A stretch of DNA of 64,000 nucleotides from Chryseobacterium sp. StRB126 (GTDB lineage: Bacteria > Bacteroidota > Bacteroidia > Flavobacteriales > Weeksellaceae). The stretch lies in NCBI RefSeq assembly GCF_000829375.1, contig NZ_AP014624.1:2294001-2358000 (forward strand). Direction: 5' to 3'. Shown here one piece after another: positions 34,613 to 44,643 of the stretch (within the stretch, counting starts at the first letter, position 1; each line of letters starts with the position of its first letter). Position numbers and translations under genes: made by a program. The notes beneath the pieces are model-generated. The model ran no database searches. It saw nothing but the letters and a program-made list of their open reading frames with translations, and was not told the origin of the DNA.

Positions 34613-37600
34613 ATGGTGAATATCAATCAAATAAAACAAAAAGGAAATACCTTTTGCAGACATCTTATGATGCTGATAGCTTTAGCAGGAAGTATAACCG
34701 TATTTTCTCAGGATGCTGCGGTAACTCCTAGTAATGACGATACCAAGGTTGCCTGGCGTACAGGTGGTGGCAGTGGAACCATTATTTTTGGAACAGTAAG
34801 CGCTGCCGCAGTTGTTGGTAATTGGGGCACTACGCTTTCTCAAATTACTGATTCAAACACAAGCAATTCCGGCTTTTCATCACATTCTGTTTCTTCAACT
34901 TTGGGTACAGACATAACCTCGACAGTAAAATTAAGCGATGGTAAAACTTATGGAACAACTCCATTTACAGGTTATAGAATTGGTGTAGTAGTAAACAGAG
35001 CTATTACTGGAGGCTTTACCCCAACAATTGGTCTTACCGGTACCAACAATGTCATTATTACAACATACCTTGGAGGTGTTGTGCAAGAAACTTCTCCTGC
35101 TCAAAATTGGACACTGGGAGCCACTTCTATGGATGCTGGTTTTTATGTACATAAACCTTTTGATGAAGTACATGTAATACAAAATGGAAGGGTAACCAAT
35201 GTAGGTGGTACCGCCACTGCAACGCTTGGTGTTAATTACGTGTATCTGCAGCGTTACACACGTACAGGTGGTGGTTTTGATACGACAGGAGAAAAAGTTG
35301 TCACCTGCAATGCCCAGATACCACTCACAGGTAAAGGGGTGACAGGTTCAGGTGCGGCTGTTGTATTTGTGCCGCCTTCTCCTGTTCCTGTTGTTGTTCC
35401 TGCAACTCTCTGGCCGGGACTGGCTCCTGCTCTGGAAGATGAGAAGCCTAATACACATGGTACAATTCCTTTCATTAGTGCTGGTCTGGCAGTGTATTCC
35501 GGTAGATTAAAAGATGAGGGTGTGGTATATCCTGCCGGTACTTTTGGTGGCGGTGTTTACCAGCTGAATGCCATATCCGGAGGGCTGAATGTAACAAAAA
35601 CACTCAGGTTCTATTTAAATGGTGTCCAACAAGGTCCGGACGTAGTCAGTCAGGAGTTTCTAAGTGTATCGGCCAGCGGAAGTCTTTTGACTGTAGGAGC
35701 TGTGTCCTTGTTTCCTTTTGATTCCATTGAATTTGAAGTCTCTTTGAACTTATCTGCAGCTTTAGGTATACTCGAAATCTATTATCCTATTGTACAGCGT
35801 TTTTGTGATGCGACCATTACCTGTGGTGCGCCGGTAAGCCTTATTTCAGGAGAGCTCACCGCGGGAGGGGCACAAAACCATCCCGTTTATGCAAAAGCTA
35901 TTGGTACCAGTATACTTACTGCTTCTCTCGGAAATCCAGGCATCAACAACGTTCAAAATGTGATCGATACTGATTTAAACAATTATGCAGAAATAGGTGC
36001 TGCCACAGGTGCATCGCTGTATTCCAACTATGGCATTTCGGTTATTTCGAGACAGGTATTGGATGCCAGTGACCCAGGTCATATTAAATATGGTTATCCT
36101 AAAGGCACCTTTGCTGGTTTTGAAATTCAGGACGATAGCTTTGCGACAGCGAGTACAGCTAAAAATTTTATCATCAGTACTTATAAGGAAGGAATCATTC
36201 AGGATACTTACAATACTCTTAATGTAGCATCGGGAAGTTTATTCACCCCCAATAACGGGAAATACATTATAGGGATGAGGACTACTAAAGATTTTGATGA
36301 GATAAGAATTACGGTAGAACTACTGGCAGGAGCATCGGCAGGTTCCAGTACAAAAGTCTACCGTGCGGTGGTTGAAAAGTTTTGTCTATCAACAGCACAG
36401 GCTTGTAATACATCAACAGATCTCAAAAGACCGGTTTATCCTGTATTCATAGATGCTGCAAATACTGGCATAGAAGGTCTTGCAACGGGAAATACTTATT
36501 TTGAAGATTTGAACAACATCGTTTCCAACACTGGACAGCCTGCTAAATTATATACGGCGGCAGGAGCTGTAACCAATGCTTCGGTAGCTGTACAAGATGG
36601 TAGCAAAGGCATCGGTATTCCAGGAGATGCTACTTATGAACTGTATCCTGCTGGTACTTTTGCCGGTTTTGATGTAGCCTTTCCAACACTTGCGGCAGCA
36701 GAATTGGCGGGAAGCACAATTACCATTATAACATTAAAAGCAGACGGAAGTGTTGCAGACTCAGCAGTGATGAATTCCAGTTTCTTTGGTTTACATACTT
36801 CTGTTCTGAACGGAACGAGCAATCGTCAGATATTGGGGTTTGCTTCTGGTCAGCCATTTACCGGTGTTAAACTTACCATAAACAAAGCCTTAAGTGCAAA
36901 TGCAGGTGTTTTAGAAATTTACTCGGCAGTAATTCAGAGATTCTGTGCTACTCCTGTCATCAAATGTGATGGAATAGAAAATATAAGTGTTCCTAAGTAT
37001 CCGTTGTATGTGAACGGAGCAAGGACAGGGGTTACTGCTTTTGTGGATGGAAATAGTTCTATCAGTCTTTCTCAGAATGCAATAGATTTAGATCCAAACA
37101 GTTACGCAACGATGCAACTTGGAGCCAGTGCGGGCTCAGGATTAGGTTTCAGTGTGGCAAATGGTTTTGGTGATTTTCCTAAAGATACATATGTAGGATT
37201 TGACATCGCAACATTAGATATTGCACAGGCAAGTGCTTTTGAAACAAATAAAATAGAATTATACAAAGACGGTACTCTGGTACAGACCAGTACAGGAACC
37301 CAGCTTGCAGGCGGATTAAGTACTGCTGCGGTTTCTGGAGGCTTTCAACGTTTGATAATAGGAACAGTAGCTCATGTTCCATTTGATGAAGTACGGTATG
37401 TGATAACCCGATTTGCTGGTGCCTCCGCTGGTGAGATTAGAATCTTCAATGTAGTAGCAAGAGATTTCAGTCCCACTTCTACCACAACATGTCCGTTAGT
37501 TTTACAGTGTGATGGTACATACGTGCTGACAAATGGACCTACGACTACTGTTTCTCCTACGATTCCTGCGGTAATAGAATATGCTAACACAGGATATGAG

Positions 37601-38437
37601 GGTTTAGCAACAGCAGGATATGGTATTGATCATGTTTGGAATGCAGTAAGCCCGGATCCGGCGGATTATGCAACTATCCATTTACCTGCATCAGCTGGTG
37701 TTACGGGTTCTATCTCTGTAGCTATCCCTAAAGTAACTTTGCCACCGGGCACATTTGCAGGATTTACGGTAGATAAGCAGAACTTTCCTTTTTCCGGTGG
37801 TTTTTTACCCAATGTTATGGTAAGTACATATTTAAATGGCGTACTCAGAGAGCAGAGGAGTGGTGGGGCTTTGATAGATTTTTCTTTCTTCACACAATGG
37901 TTTGGTACCAATCCCAACATATATACACCGGGCTTCCAAACAACATTATCGTTTGATGAAGTCAGGATTTCTATTGGAAGTGTTGTCTCATTGGGAGACC
38001 AGACATTGAGGGTATATTCTGCTTATATTGACACCAGGACGTCAGTAGTAACAATACCCGGTGACGGTTACACTCCTATTGTATGTAATAATGGTGCCTG
38101 TTATAAGCCCGGAGCTATTGCTACAGCTGGAAATCCTGCTTTGGTAAGTAAAGTAGGAATCACATCATTATTAAGAACAGGAACTCAGAATTCAGACAAC
38201 TGGCCGGCAGTTCGAACAGGCGCCTGGTTAGCTTTAGAAGCAAGAACGAAGGGTTTTGTAGTTAATAGAATGGCGTTTAATTTTTCTGGGAATCCTGTGG
38301 GAATTCCGGCTGTCGATTTTGTTGAAGGAATGCTTGTTTATGATACAACTAACAAATGTTTAAAAATGTATACTACTCAAAATGGAGGCAGTACATTTGA
38401 ATGGTTCTGTATCAACACACAAGCATGTCCCGATTAA
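34613..38437 (+). CDS. Exported six-repeat surface protein
   Basis: A 1274-residue protein with a signal peptide (HLMMLIALAGSITVFSQ). About six repeats of 170-190 residues fill residues 60-1150. Each contains a GTFAGF-like strand (YPKGTFAGFEI, YPAGTFAGFDV, FPKDTYVGFDI, LPPGTFAGFTV), a FDE block (KPFDEVHVI, DFDEIRITV, PFDEVRYVI, SFDEVRISI) and often an RFC ending (YPIVQRFC, AVIQRFC). Each repeat contributes Cys residues, so disulphides are likely. The last 80 residues hold GMLVYDTTNKCLKMYTT, also seen in weaker form in the next gene (GMIVYDTIKKQLAVYNG). No T9SS domain. I do not know the family; an adhesin- or fibre-like role is possible. Confidence 0.78.
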   Translation: MVNINQIKQKGNTFCRHLMMLIALAGSITVFSQDAAVTPSNDDTKVAWRTGGGSGTIIFGTVSAAAVVGNWGTTLSQITDSNTSNSGFSSHSVSSTLGTDITSTVKLSDGKTYGTTPFTGYRIGVVVNRAITGGFTPTIGLTGTNNVIITTYLGGVVQETSPAQNWTLGATSMDAGFYVHKPFDEVHVIQNGRVTNVGGTATATLGVNYVYLQRYTRTGGGFDTTGEKVVTCNAQIPLTGKGVTGSGAAVVFVPPSPVPVVVPATLWPGLAPALEDEKPNTHGTIPFISAGLAVYSGRLKDEGVVYPAGTFGGGVYQLNAISGGLNVTKTLRFYLNGVQQGPDVVSQEFLSVSASGSLLTVGAVSLFPFDSIEFEVSLNLSAALGILEIYYPIVQRFCDATITCGAPVSLISGELTAGGAQNHPVYAKAIGTSILTASLGNPGINNVQNVIDTDLNNYAEIGAATGASLYSNYGISVISRQVLDASDPGHIKYGYPKGTFAGFEIQDDSFATASTAKNFIISTYKEGIIQDTYNTLNVASGSLFTPNNGKYIIGMRTTKDFDEIRITVELLAGASAGSSTKVYRAVVEKFCLSTAQACNTSTDLKRPVYPVFIDAANTGIEGLATGNTYFEDLNNIVSNTGQPAKLYTAAGAVTNASVAVQDGSKGIGIPGDATYELYPAGTFAGFDVAFPTLAAAELAGSTITIITLKADGSVADSAVMNSSFFGLHTSVLNGTSNRQILGFASGQPFTGVKLTINKALSANAGVLEIYSAVIQRFCATPVIKCDGIENISVPKYPLYVNGARTGVTAFVDGNSSISLSQNAIDLDPNSYATMQLGASAGSGLGFSVANGFGDFPKDTYVGFDIATLDIAQASAFETNKIELYKDGTLVQTSTGTQLAGGLSTAAVSGGFQRLIIGTVAHVPFDEVRYVITRFAGASAGEIRIFNVVARDFSPTSTTTCPLVLQCDGTYVLTNGPTTTVSPTIPAVIEYANTGYEGLATAGYGIDHVWNAVSPDPADYATIHLPASAGVTGSISVAIPKVTLPPGTFAGFTVDKQNFPFSGGFLPNVMVSTYLNGVLREQRSGGALIDFSFFTQWFGTNPNIYTPGFQTTLSFDEVRISIGSVVSLGDQTLRVYSAYIDTRTSVVTIPGDGYTPIVCNNGACYKPGAIATAGNPALVSKVGITSLLRTGTQNSDNWPAVRTGAWLALEARTKGFVVNRMAFNFSGNPVGIPAVDFVEGMLVYDTTNKCLKMYTTQNGGSTFEWFCINTQACPD

Positions 38438-38511
38438 TAATACTTTTTGAGAATCTGAATAGTGATGTTTTTATTTTCAGGTTCTCAGTTTTCATTAAAA
38501 ATAAAAATAAA

Positions 38512-39039
38512 ATGTTTAAAAATATAATAGTAACAACCGGGTTTCTAATAGGTGCTTGTTTACAGGCACAAATAGGAATAAGTAGAGAGAGCGTAACCAA
38601 TGGCTCTGTTTCATTGCAGTTTGGGGATAACGAAAATAAAGGACTTCTTCTCCCTTATGTCACAGATAAAACAGGAATTACTGAAAGTGGGACTATACTT
38701 TTTGACACTTCAGACAATAAAGTAAAATATTTAAAAGATGTAAATACATGGTTTGATCTGAGTGTTGATGCAACCGGGACAGCAGATTTGAATATTCAGG
38801 CAACTGATAGAGTAGAGCACCCAGGAGCAAAGATTTGTATCAGCCCGACATTGGGGGGTGCAGATACTACACAAGGAATATTGGTTCTGGCTGATGATAA
38901 TAAAGCAATGGTTTTGCCTAAAGTTGCCAATCCGCATTTGAATATTATCAGTCCTTCTGCGGGAATGATAGTATATGATACTATAAAAAAACAATTGGCT
39001 GTTTATAATGGTACTGTTTGGAGTTTTTGGAAGCCTTAG
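38512..39039 (+). CDS. Small exported protein, partner of the repeat protein
   Basis: I choose ATG 38512 (MFKNIIVTTGFLIGACLQAQ), which gives a clean signal peptide; the frame is open upstream to 38401 but overlaps the previous gene. The mature protein has about 155 residues and ends with GMIVYDTIKKQLAVYNGTVW, a motif common at the C-terminus of flavobacterial surface proteins and shared with the upstream 1274-residue protein. The 74-base gap suggests an operon. Function unknown. Confidence 0.7.
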   Translation: MFKNIIVTTGFLIGACLQAQIGISRESVTNGSVSLQFGDNENKGLLLPYVTDKTGITESGTILFDTSDNKVKYLKDVNTWFDLSVDATGTADLNIQATDRVEHPGAKICISPTLGGADTTQGILVLADDNKAMVLPKVANPHLNIISPSAGMIVYDTIKKQLAVYNGTVWSFWKP

Positions 39040-39184
39040 ATTGACAAAATTAACTGGGGAAAATAGAAGCAATAATGACGAGCCTTCAGGAAGTAGTGGA
39101 GCAGATAAAATAATTTAATGATGCTTTTAAGGCTTGGATTTAGTAAAAAAGAGGTATTGAGGTAATGAATTTATAGAAAACTAA

Positions 39185-39570
39185 TATAGATATATTGTTG
39201 AAAAAAGCTGTTTCTGAAAGGGAGGTGAAAGTATTTGATATATGCAGTTTTTTTAATGTTACAGAAGAAGTCTTATAAATGTATCAATCGGAAAACTTAG
39301 ACACCGAAGTATTATTAAGATGGTATAAATTGTTGAAATATCATTTTTTCAGGTATATTCCCAAAATCAGATTTTGTATTCACCTCCGGTTTTGGTAAAT
39401 TATATTCAGGAGGTAAAAACAAAAAAAGTGCTTTATCGCAATTCTGTAAAAATTTATATACCCGGAAAATTATCTTTTTTTACTGTAATTAATAAACTAT
39501 GGGAAAAAACAAATTATTGATGAATTTAAAATTCCTAAAAATACCCTTTACAATGGTAAGCAAGTACAAG
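39185..39570 (+). pseudogene. Decayed HTH/transposase-associated gene
   Basis: Pieces in shifting frames read LLKKAVSEREVKVFDICSFF, NVTEEVL-stop, SENLDTEVLLRWYKLLKYHF, then QILYSPPVLVNYIQEVKTKK and finally QIIDEFKIPKNTLYNGK. The order and wording resemble the small HTH proteins (ending IPKTTLYKWISKYK) widespread in Chryseobacterium genomes and linked to insertion elements; this comparison is from memory. At least one nonsense codon and two frameshifts are present. Confidence 0.55.
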
Positions 39571-40343
39571 TAAACCAGTCTGATTATAACATAATATATA
39601 GGGAGGTGATTTTCAGAAAGTTTCCGGACAGGTTATAATATGATCTCTTATCCTGAATAAGGAAGATTTTTCATATACACAAACTTATTTTTGGAAATCA
39701 TAAAGCTCCCTTAATGACCCCAATCAGAATTACAGAGCTTGTAATTAATTATACAATTTTAAAAATACTAAAATACCTAAAACAGAAGGAATCAATAATT
39801 CTCAGCTAGCGTTACATTTTAAGTAAATACAGAGGCACGCTGGAAAAAGCTGTTCAAAGCTAAGATGTTGAATTGATCAGGTTAAGATACTTGTAACTTA
39901 TGTTGGAAGTAAGTTTATTGTTGGTATTGTCTGCTTTTCCACTCATATATTTTGGTCACATATGATTTATATTAAATTTGAAGTATCTAATAGTCACAAA
40001 TGATTTCAATAAAAAAGATACTGATTATAATTGTTTTTGTAACCATAAAAATATTCCTACACAACTCGTTCAGTCAAAATGGATCACTAAAAATGAATAC
40101 CTTATAAAAAAGATCAGTGGATTTAGTGCACCTAAAGTTTCGGAAAGCTGTCCTGTTAAGGCCATGATACTTTTATATTTTATTGTAGACATCATTTTTC
40201 AGAGAAAATATTTACAGATAATAAAATAAATCTTTTCGGTACTACGAATAAGTAGTGATTTTATATAAAATGAACTATTCAACTTTACCCAATATAAGTT
40301 GATCAGCTATTCACAACATTTTAACACTAAAAAATCACTACTT
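39571..40343. other. Non-coding decay region before the mobile module
   Basis: Scattered coding-like traces with stops. An 83-codon frame (39978-40229, MKYLIVTNDFNKKDTDYNCF) has no recognisable features and is probably not a gene. No RNA gene or clear repeat was seen. Confidence 0.35.
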
Positions 40344-40625
40344 ATGAATATCGAAAGAACAGAATTTATAGCCTGGATGGAGAGAATCATGGAAAGATTT
40401 GACCTCCTGAAAGAGCAAATGCTCAAAAACCAATCCAGATTTATAGAAATAGATGGAGAACAGCTTCTGGATAACCAGGATGTTTTACAGCTGTTAAAAA
40501 TAAGTTCGCGATCATTACAGCGCTACCGGACGGATAAAAAGCTGCCGTATTATACCATCAGCGGAAAGCTGTACTATAAGCTTTCTGATGTTCATCAATT
40601 GATCAGAGAGTGCTTAAACTCTTAA
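40344..40625 (+). CDS. HTH DNA-binding protein of a conjugative element (excisionase-like)
   Basis: A start at ATG 40344 gives 93 residues (MNIERTEFIAWMERIMERFD). The C-terminal half is a MerR/excisionase-type winged HTH: LLDNQDVLQLLKISSRSLQRY, then KKLPYYTISGKLYYKLSDV. Small proteins of this kind precede the DUF3945 and topB genes in Bacteroidota integrative conjugative elements, as here. They regulate or assist excision of the element. Confidence 0.8.
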   Translation: MNIERTEFIAWMERIMERFDLLKEQMLKNQSRFIEIDGEQLLDNQDVLQLLKISSRSLQRYRTDKKLPYYTISGKLYYKLSDVHQLIRECLNS

Positions 40626-40722
40626 CGATGATAAGACATTAACAGCCAAATCATTCATCATCATTCCAATTCTTACGAGTCTCTTATTGAACCTATACCT
40701 TCGTTCCATTAAATAAAACAAA

Positions 40723-42156
40723 ATGGAAGAAGAAATAATAAACTCTCAGGAGTCCGATGAACTCAAACCCTCAACAGACACACTCCTTGTACTGAACATT
40801 CATACTAACCAGGTTGAAATGGTCAAAGGAATTGATCAAGATGGAAATCTTCAAAAAGTTCCTCCACAAGAAAAAAAGGATAATGAGCAGCTGATCAGCG
40901 TTGATAAACATGGCGATATTTTCTCCAACTTCTTTTCCAATTTTTACCGGCAGCTCAAAAATCCCACGCATTTCAACTTTTTTAAAGTTTCGGAATACGA
41001 TGCTGTTAATACGGCTAAGGATCTTCAGAAGTATGTTGATCAGGCATCACCTGAAGAAAAAGAAAAGCTGAAAGACTACGAAATCTTACCTCAACATAAC
41101 AACAATCCAAAAAATCAAAATACAATGGACAACAACACAGACAATCAGGAATATCGTTTTCAGCCTGAACAAATCGACTGGAAAACGATGGAAAAATTCG
41201 GACTTAACCAGGAAAAGCTTGAAAAAATGAATGCGATGGATGCATTACTTAGGGGATTTAAAACCAATACACTAATTCCCATCACCATTAATCTGGGAAC
41301 GGCAGTAAGCAAAATGGATGTTCGATTATCTCTTCAGACAGGAGATACAGGACAGGTTGCCGTTCATCTGCACGGAATCCGAAAAGAGCCCAGTCTTAAT
41401 AATAAATTTTTAGGTCACCAGTTCACGGATGAAGATAAAAAAAATCTTAAGGAAACCGGGAATATGGGCAGGGTAGTAGATCTGGTCAATCCTAAGACGG
41501 ATGAAATTATTCCATCGGTTATAAGCCGTGACCGACTCACCAATGAACTCGTAGCTTATAGAGCGGAGTACATGAAAATCCCTGATGAAATCAAAGGAAT
41601 TAGGCTTGATGAACATCAGAAACAAACTTTACTGGAAGGTGGACCATTGTATCTTGAAGGCATGACCTCTAAAAAAGGAGAACCTTTCGATGCCATCGTA
41701 CAATTCAATGCAGATAAGCGGTATGTAGAGTTTATATTCAACAATAACCACACACCACAACAAAGTCAACAACATCATCATAACCAACAACAAACTCAAC
41801 CTACGGATAAAGAAGCACCCAAAGTATTCAGAGGAAAAGAACTGGATGATTCACAGTATGAAAAATTCAAAGCCGGGCAAACCATTTACATTGACGGCCT
41901 TACCGATGCTAAAGGTAAAGCCTATCAGGGCTATATTACCTTCAACAAAGAGACTTCCAAAACTGACTTCTCCTTTACCCATCCTAATAAACTTAAAGAG
42001 CAGGCAAAGCCTACAGAAGATCATAAAACCCAAACTGCGGTTAACACCCATAGTAAAACCAATGAAGCTACTAAAAATGTGAAGGAGCCTTTAGAATCAA
42101 CACAGCAGGAAGACCAGCAAAAAAAGGTTAGAAAACCAAGAGGACGAAAACTATAA
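40723..42156 (+). CDS. DUF3945/DUF4099-type mobile element protein
   Basis: A 477-residue soluble protein. Residues about 145-215 match the DUF4099 style (PEQIDWKTMEKFGLNQEKLE, then LIPITINLGTAVSKMDVRLS). Two DUF3945-like repeats follow, with shared wording: LDEHQKQTLLEGGPLYLEGM, then FDAIVQFNADKRYVEF, and LDDSQYEKFKAGQTIYIDGL, then YQGYITFNKETSKTDF. A His/Gln-rich linker separates the repeats, and the C-terminus is basic (KKVRKPRGRKL). Proteins of this family are carried next to topoisomerase genes on conjugative elements; their function is unknown. Confidence 0.82.
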   Translation: MEEEIINSQESDELKPSTDTLLVLNIHTNQVEMVKGIDQDGNLQKVPPQEKKDNEQLISVDKHGDIFSNFFSNFYRQLKNPTHFNFFKVSEYDAVNTAKDLQKYVDQASPEEKEKLKDYEILPQHNNNPKNQNTMDNNTDNQEYRFQPEQIDWKTMEKFGLNQEKLEKMNAMDALLRGFKTNTLIPITINLGTAVSKMDVRLSLQTGDTGQVAVHLHGIRKEPSLNNKFLGHQFTDEDKKNLKETGNMGRVVDLVNPKTDEIIPSVISRDRLTNELVAYRAEYMKIPDEIKGIRLDEHQKQTLLEGGPLYLEGMTSKKGEPFDAIVQFNADKRYVEFIFNNNHTPQQSQQHHHNQQQTQPTDKEAPKVFRGKELDDSQYEKFKAGQTIYIDGLTDAKGKAYQGYITFNKETSKTDFSFTHPNKLKEQAKPTEDHKTQTAVNTHSKTNEATKNVKEPLESTQQEDQQKKVRKPRGRKL

Positions 42157-42176
42157 TAAACATCTAAATCCATCAT

Positions 42177-44264
42177 ATGAAAGCAATCATCGCAGAAAAA
42201 CCCAGCGTTGCAAGGGAAATAGCCCAGTTATTAGGAGCCCATGAAAAAAAAGATGGTTATCTATCCGGTAACGGCTATTGTGTCACCTGGGCATTGGGAC
42301 ATTTGATATCGCTAGGAATGCCGGAAGATTATGGTATAAGAGGCTTTAACAAAACCTCTTTGCCTATCTTTCCCAACCCTTTTATTCTAACTCCCAAAAA
42401 ACTAAAGAAAGCAAAAGGCTATGAGCCTGATCCTTCCGCTTTAAAACAGCTCAACACCATACAACAAGTCATCAATCAATGCAGCAGTATTATTGTGGCT
42501 ACTGATGCAGGAAGGGAAGGAGAGTTAATTTTCCGCTATATCTATCACTACCTACAATGCAACAAACCTCTTGAAAGACTCTGGATAAGCTCCCTTACCG
42601 AAAAGGCAATACAGGACGGTTTTAAAAACCTTCAGCCTGGCGATGCCTTTGACGGTTTGTATCAAGCTGCTAAAGCCAGAAGTGAAGCGGACTGGCTGGT
42701 AGGAATCAATGCCACTCAGGCATTAACCATCGCAGGAAACCAAGATGTTTATTCATTAGGCAGAGTGCAGACGCCAACCCTGGCTTTAATCTGTCAACGG
42801 TTTTTTCAGCATCAAAACTTCACCAAGCAAAAATACTTTCAAATCCAGCTGAGCCACAGAAAAGAATATACAGACTTCACCAGTTTTTCGCTATTACAAT
42901 GGGAAGAAAAAAAGCAGGCAGAACAAATCCAAAAGATTATAGAGCGGGAGGGAAGAGCTATTATAGATGATGTATCTGTTAAAACAGTACAGGAGCAATC
43001 TCCATTACTTTTCGACCTCACAGAATTACAGAAAGAAGCCAACAGAAAACTGGGGCTTTCTGCTGATGAGGTTTTACAAACAGCCCAAAGCCTCTATGAG
43101 AAACAGTTCATTACTTACCCCAGAACCGGCAGCAAGTATATTCCTGAGGATGTATGGCCTGTAATTCCTGAGCTGGTCAGAATCCTCAATGCAACCGATC
43201 ATTTCAAACCAGCCATATCTACTTTAAAATTCGGAAACTTCAACAAGAGAATAGTCAATGATTTAAAAGTTACCGACCATCACGGATTACTCATAACAAC
43301 CAAAACACCTTCTGCACTTAGCGCTACGGAAAAAGCTATTTATGATACGATTGCTTACCGCTTATTAGAATCCCTATCCCACACCTGTGTAAAACAAGTC
43401 ACCCAAATCCAGATAAAAGTCCATCATTACGAATTCCAGATCAAGGGCTCAACAATACTCAATCAAGGCTGGCGAGCCATCAAAGGGATTCTTTCTGACA
43501 ATGAAAATTCAAATAACGCTAACGAAGCCCTTACTGAGCTTCCGGAATTCAAAATCGGAGATGAGCTGAAAATATCAAAAGCAGAATTATTAGAAAAAGT
43601 AACGCAACCTCCTAAACTTTATACAGAAGCTGACCTCTTATCAGCGATGGAAAATGCTGGCAGATCTATGGAGAACAAAGATGAACAGAAAGCGCTATCC
43701 AATATCGGTATCGGAACCCCAGCTACCAGAGCTTCCATTATTGAAACGCTGCTCAGCAGAAACTATATCATCAGAAAGAGCAAAACCCTGCATCCCACCG
43801 ATAAAGGTTTACAGGTTTACAACCTTGTCAAAGACAAAAAAATAGCCAATGTCCAAATGACTGCAGAATGGGAAATAGCACTGGATAGAATTGAAAAAGG
43901 TGAACTCAATAAAACTCAATTCATAAACGACATCCAAGCTTACACAACTGAAATCACTAACGAACTTTTATCACTCAATATTCCTCAAGAAAAAATCCCA
44001 CAACTCAAATGTCCCAAATGTCAACAGCACAATCTTATCATCAAAGACAAAATCGTAAAATGCCCAGATGAACAATGCGGTTGGATTCTCTTCAGAACTA
44101 TATGTGGAATACAACTCAGTATTAAAGATCTTAATTTGTTATTAACTCAAAAAAAAACATCACTTATCAAGAATATGAAAAGCAAAAACGGTAAAAAGTT
44201 TGATGCTTATCTAATTTTAAAAGGTGATTTCAGTACTTCATTTGGATTTAGAAAGGACATCTAA
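42177..44264 (+). CDS. topB: Type IA DNA topoisomerase (topoisomerase III, element-borne)
   Basis: A 695-residue topoisomerase. The TOPRIM domain starts MKAIIAEKPSVAREIAQLLG and carries ATDAGREGELIFRYIY. The active-site Tyr314 is in FITYPRTGSKY. The bacterial TopB core block SLGRVQTPTLALI is present, and a C-terminal zinc-type segment has Cys pairs (CPKCQQHN, CPDEQCGW). It relaxes or decatenates DNA through a transient 5'-phosphotyrosine link. It sits 20 bases after the DUF3945-type gene, as in Bacteroidota conjugative elements, so this is an element-borne rather than housekeeping copy. No transfer (tra), relaxase or integrase genes lie in this window, so the element is either incomplete or reaches only this far. 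Confidence 0.92.
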   Translation: MKAIIAEKPSVAREIAQLLGAHEKKDGYLSGNGYCVTWALGHLISLGMPEDYGIRGFNKTSLPIFPNPFILTPKKLKKAKGYEPDPSALKQLNTIQQVINQCSSIIVATDAGREGELIFRYIYHYLQCNKPLERLWISSLTEKAIQDGFKNLQPGDAFDGLYQAAKARSEADWLVGINATQALTIAGNQDVYSLGRVQTPTLALICQRFFQHQNFTKQKYFQIQLSHRKEYTDFTSFSLLQWEEKKQAEQIQKIIEREGRAIIDDVSVKTVQEQSPLLFDLTELQKEANRKLGLSADEVLQTAQSLYEKQFITYPRTGSKYIPEDVWPVIPELVRILNATDHFKPAISTLKFGNFNKRIVNDLKVTDHHGLLITTKTPSALSATEKAIYDTIAYRLLESLSHTCVKQVTQIQIKVHHYEFQIKGSTILNQGWRAIKGILSDNENSNNANEALTELPEFKIGDELKISKAELLEKVTQPPKLYTEADLLSAMENAGRSMENKDEQKALSNIGIGTPATRASIIETLLSRNYIIRKSKTLHPTDKGLQVYNLVKDKKIANVQMTAEWEIALDRIEKGELNKTQFINDIQAYTTEITNELLSLNIPQEKIPQLKCPKCQQHNLIIKDKIVKCPDEQCGWILFRTICGIQLSIKDLNLLLTQKKTSLIKNMKSKNGKKFDAYLILKGDFSTSFGFRKDI

Positions 44265-44309
44265 CTAATACAATTATAGTCTGGATTATAGGTCAATGAG
44301 AAGTAAAGT

Positions 44310-44339
44310 GTCCATTTCCGGTGATATCTGGAAATGGAC
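44310..44339 (+). terminator. Perfect 10-bp inverted repeat after topB
   Basis: GTCCATTTCC and GGAAATGGAC flank a 10-base loop, 45 bases after the topB stop. No strong T tract follows directly, so termination may need Rho or be weak. A second, looser pair (CAGGAGC at about 44461-44467 with GCTCCTG at about 44508-44514) lies further right. The rest of the 44265-44573 region has no supported gene. Confidence 0.5.
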
Positions 44340-44573
44340 TCTCCATAGCTTTTATAGTACCCTTTTCTCAATATACAACATCTTCCAAGCTATGTTCGTT
44401 GTCAATGTGGATATCAAGAATATATAAATAGAATTTTAAAGTGCTTTACGTTGTTTCCGTCAGGAGCGAGATATAGGTGTTCCTTTTGCCTTTCTTCTGC
44501 AGGCCCAGCTCCTGTTTTCTTTTTATATGAAGATATCATTGGGTGTTAATGTTATTTTCTCTGTAATAATCTA

Positions 44574-44600
44574 TTGGGTTAGATTTTTCTGCTAACTTTG
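44574..44600 (+). promoter_or_regulatory. Promoter of the TPR/AraC regulator
   Basis: TAACTTTG at 44593-44600 fits the TAnnTTTG -7 element. A TTG at 44574-44576, 16 bases upstream, can serve as the -33 element. The ATG lies 43 bases after the -7 element. Confidence 0.5.
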
Positions 44601-44643
44601 TAACTAAGCATTAAACACACTAATACACCATTTACTCATAATA

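Noticed and set aside
39978..40229. 83-codon plus-strand frame before the mobile module
   Set aside because: No recognisable features and it sits in a decay region; likely chance.
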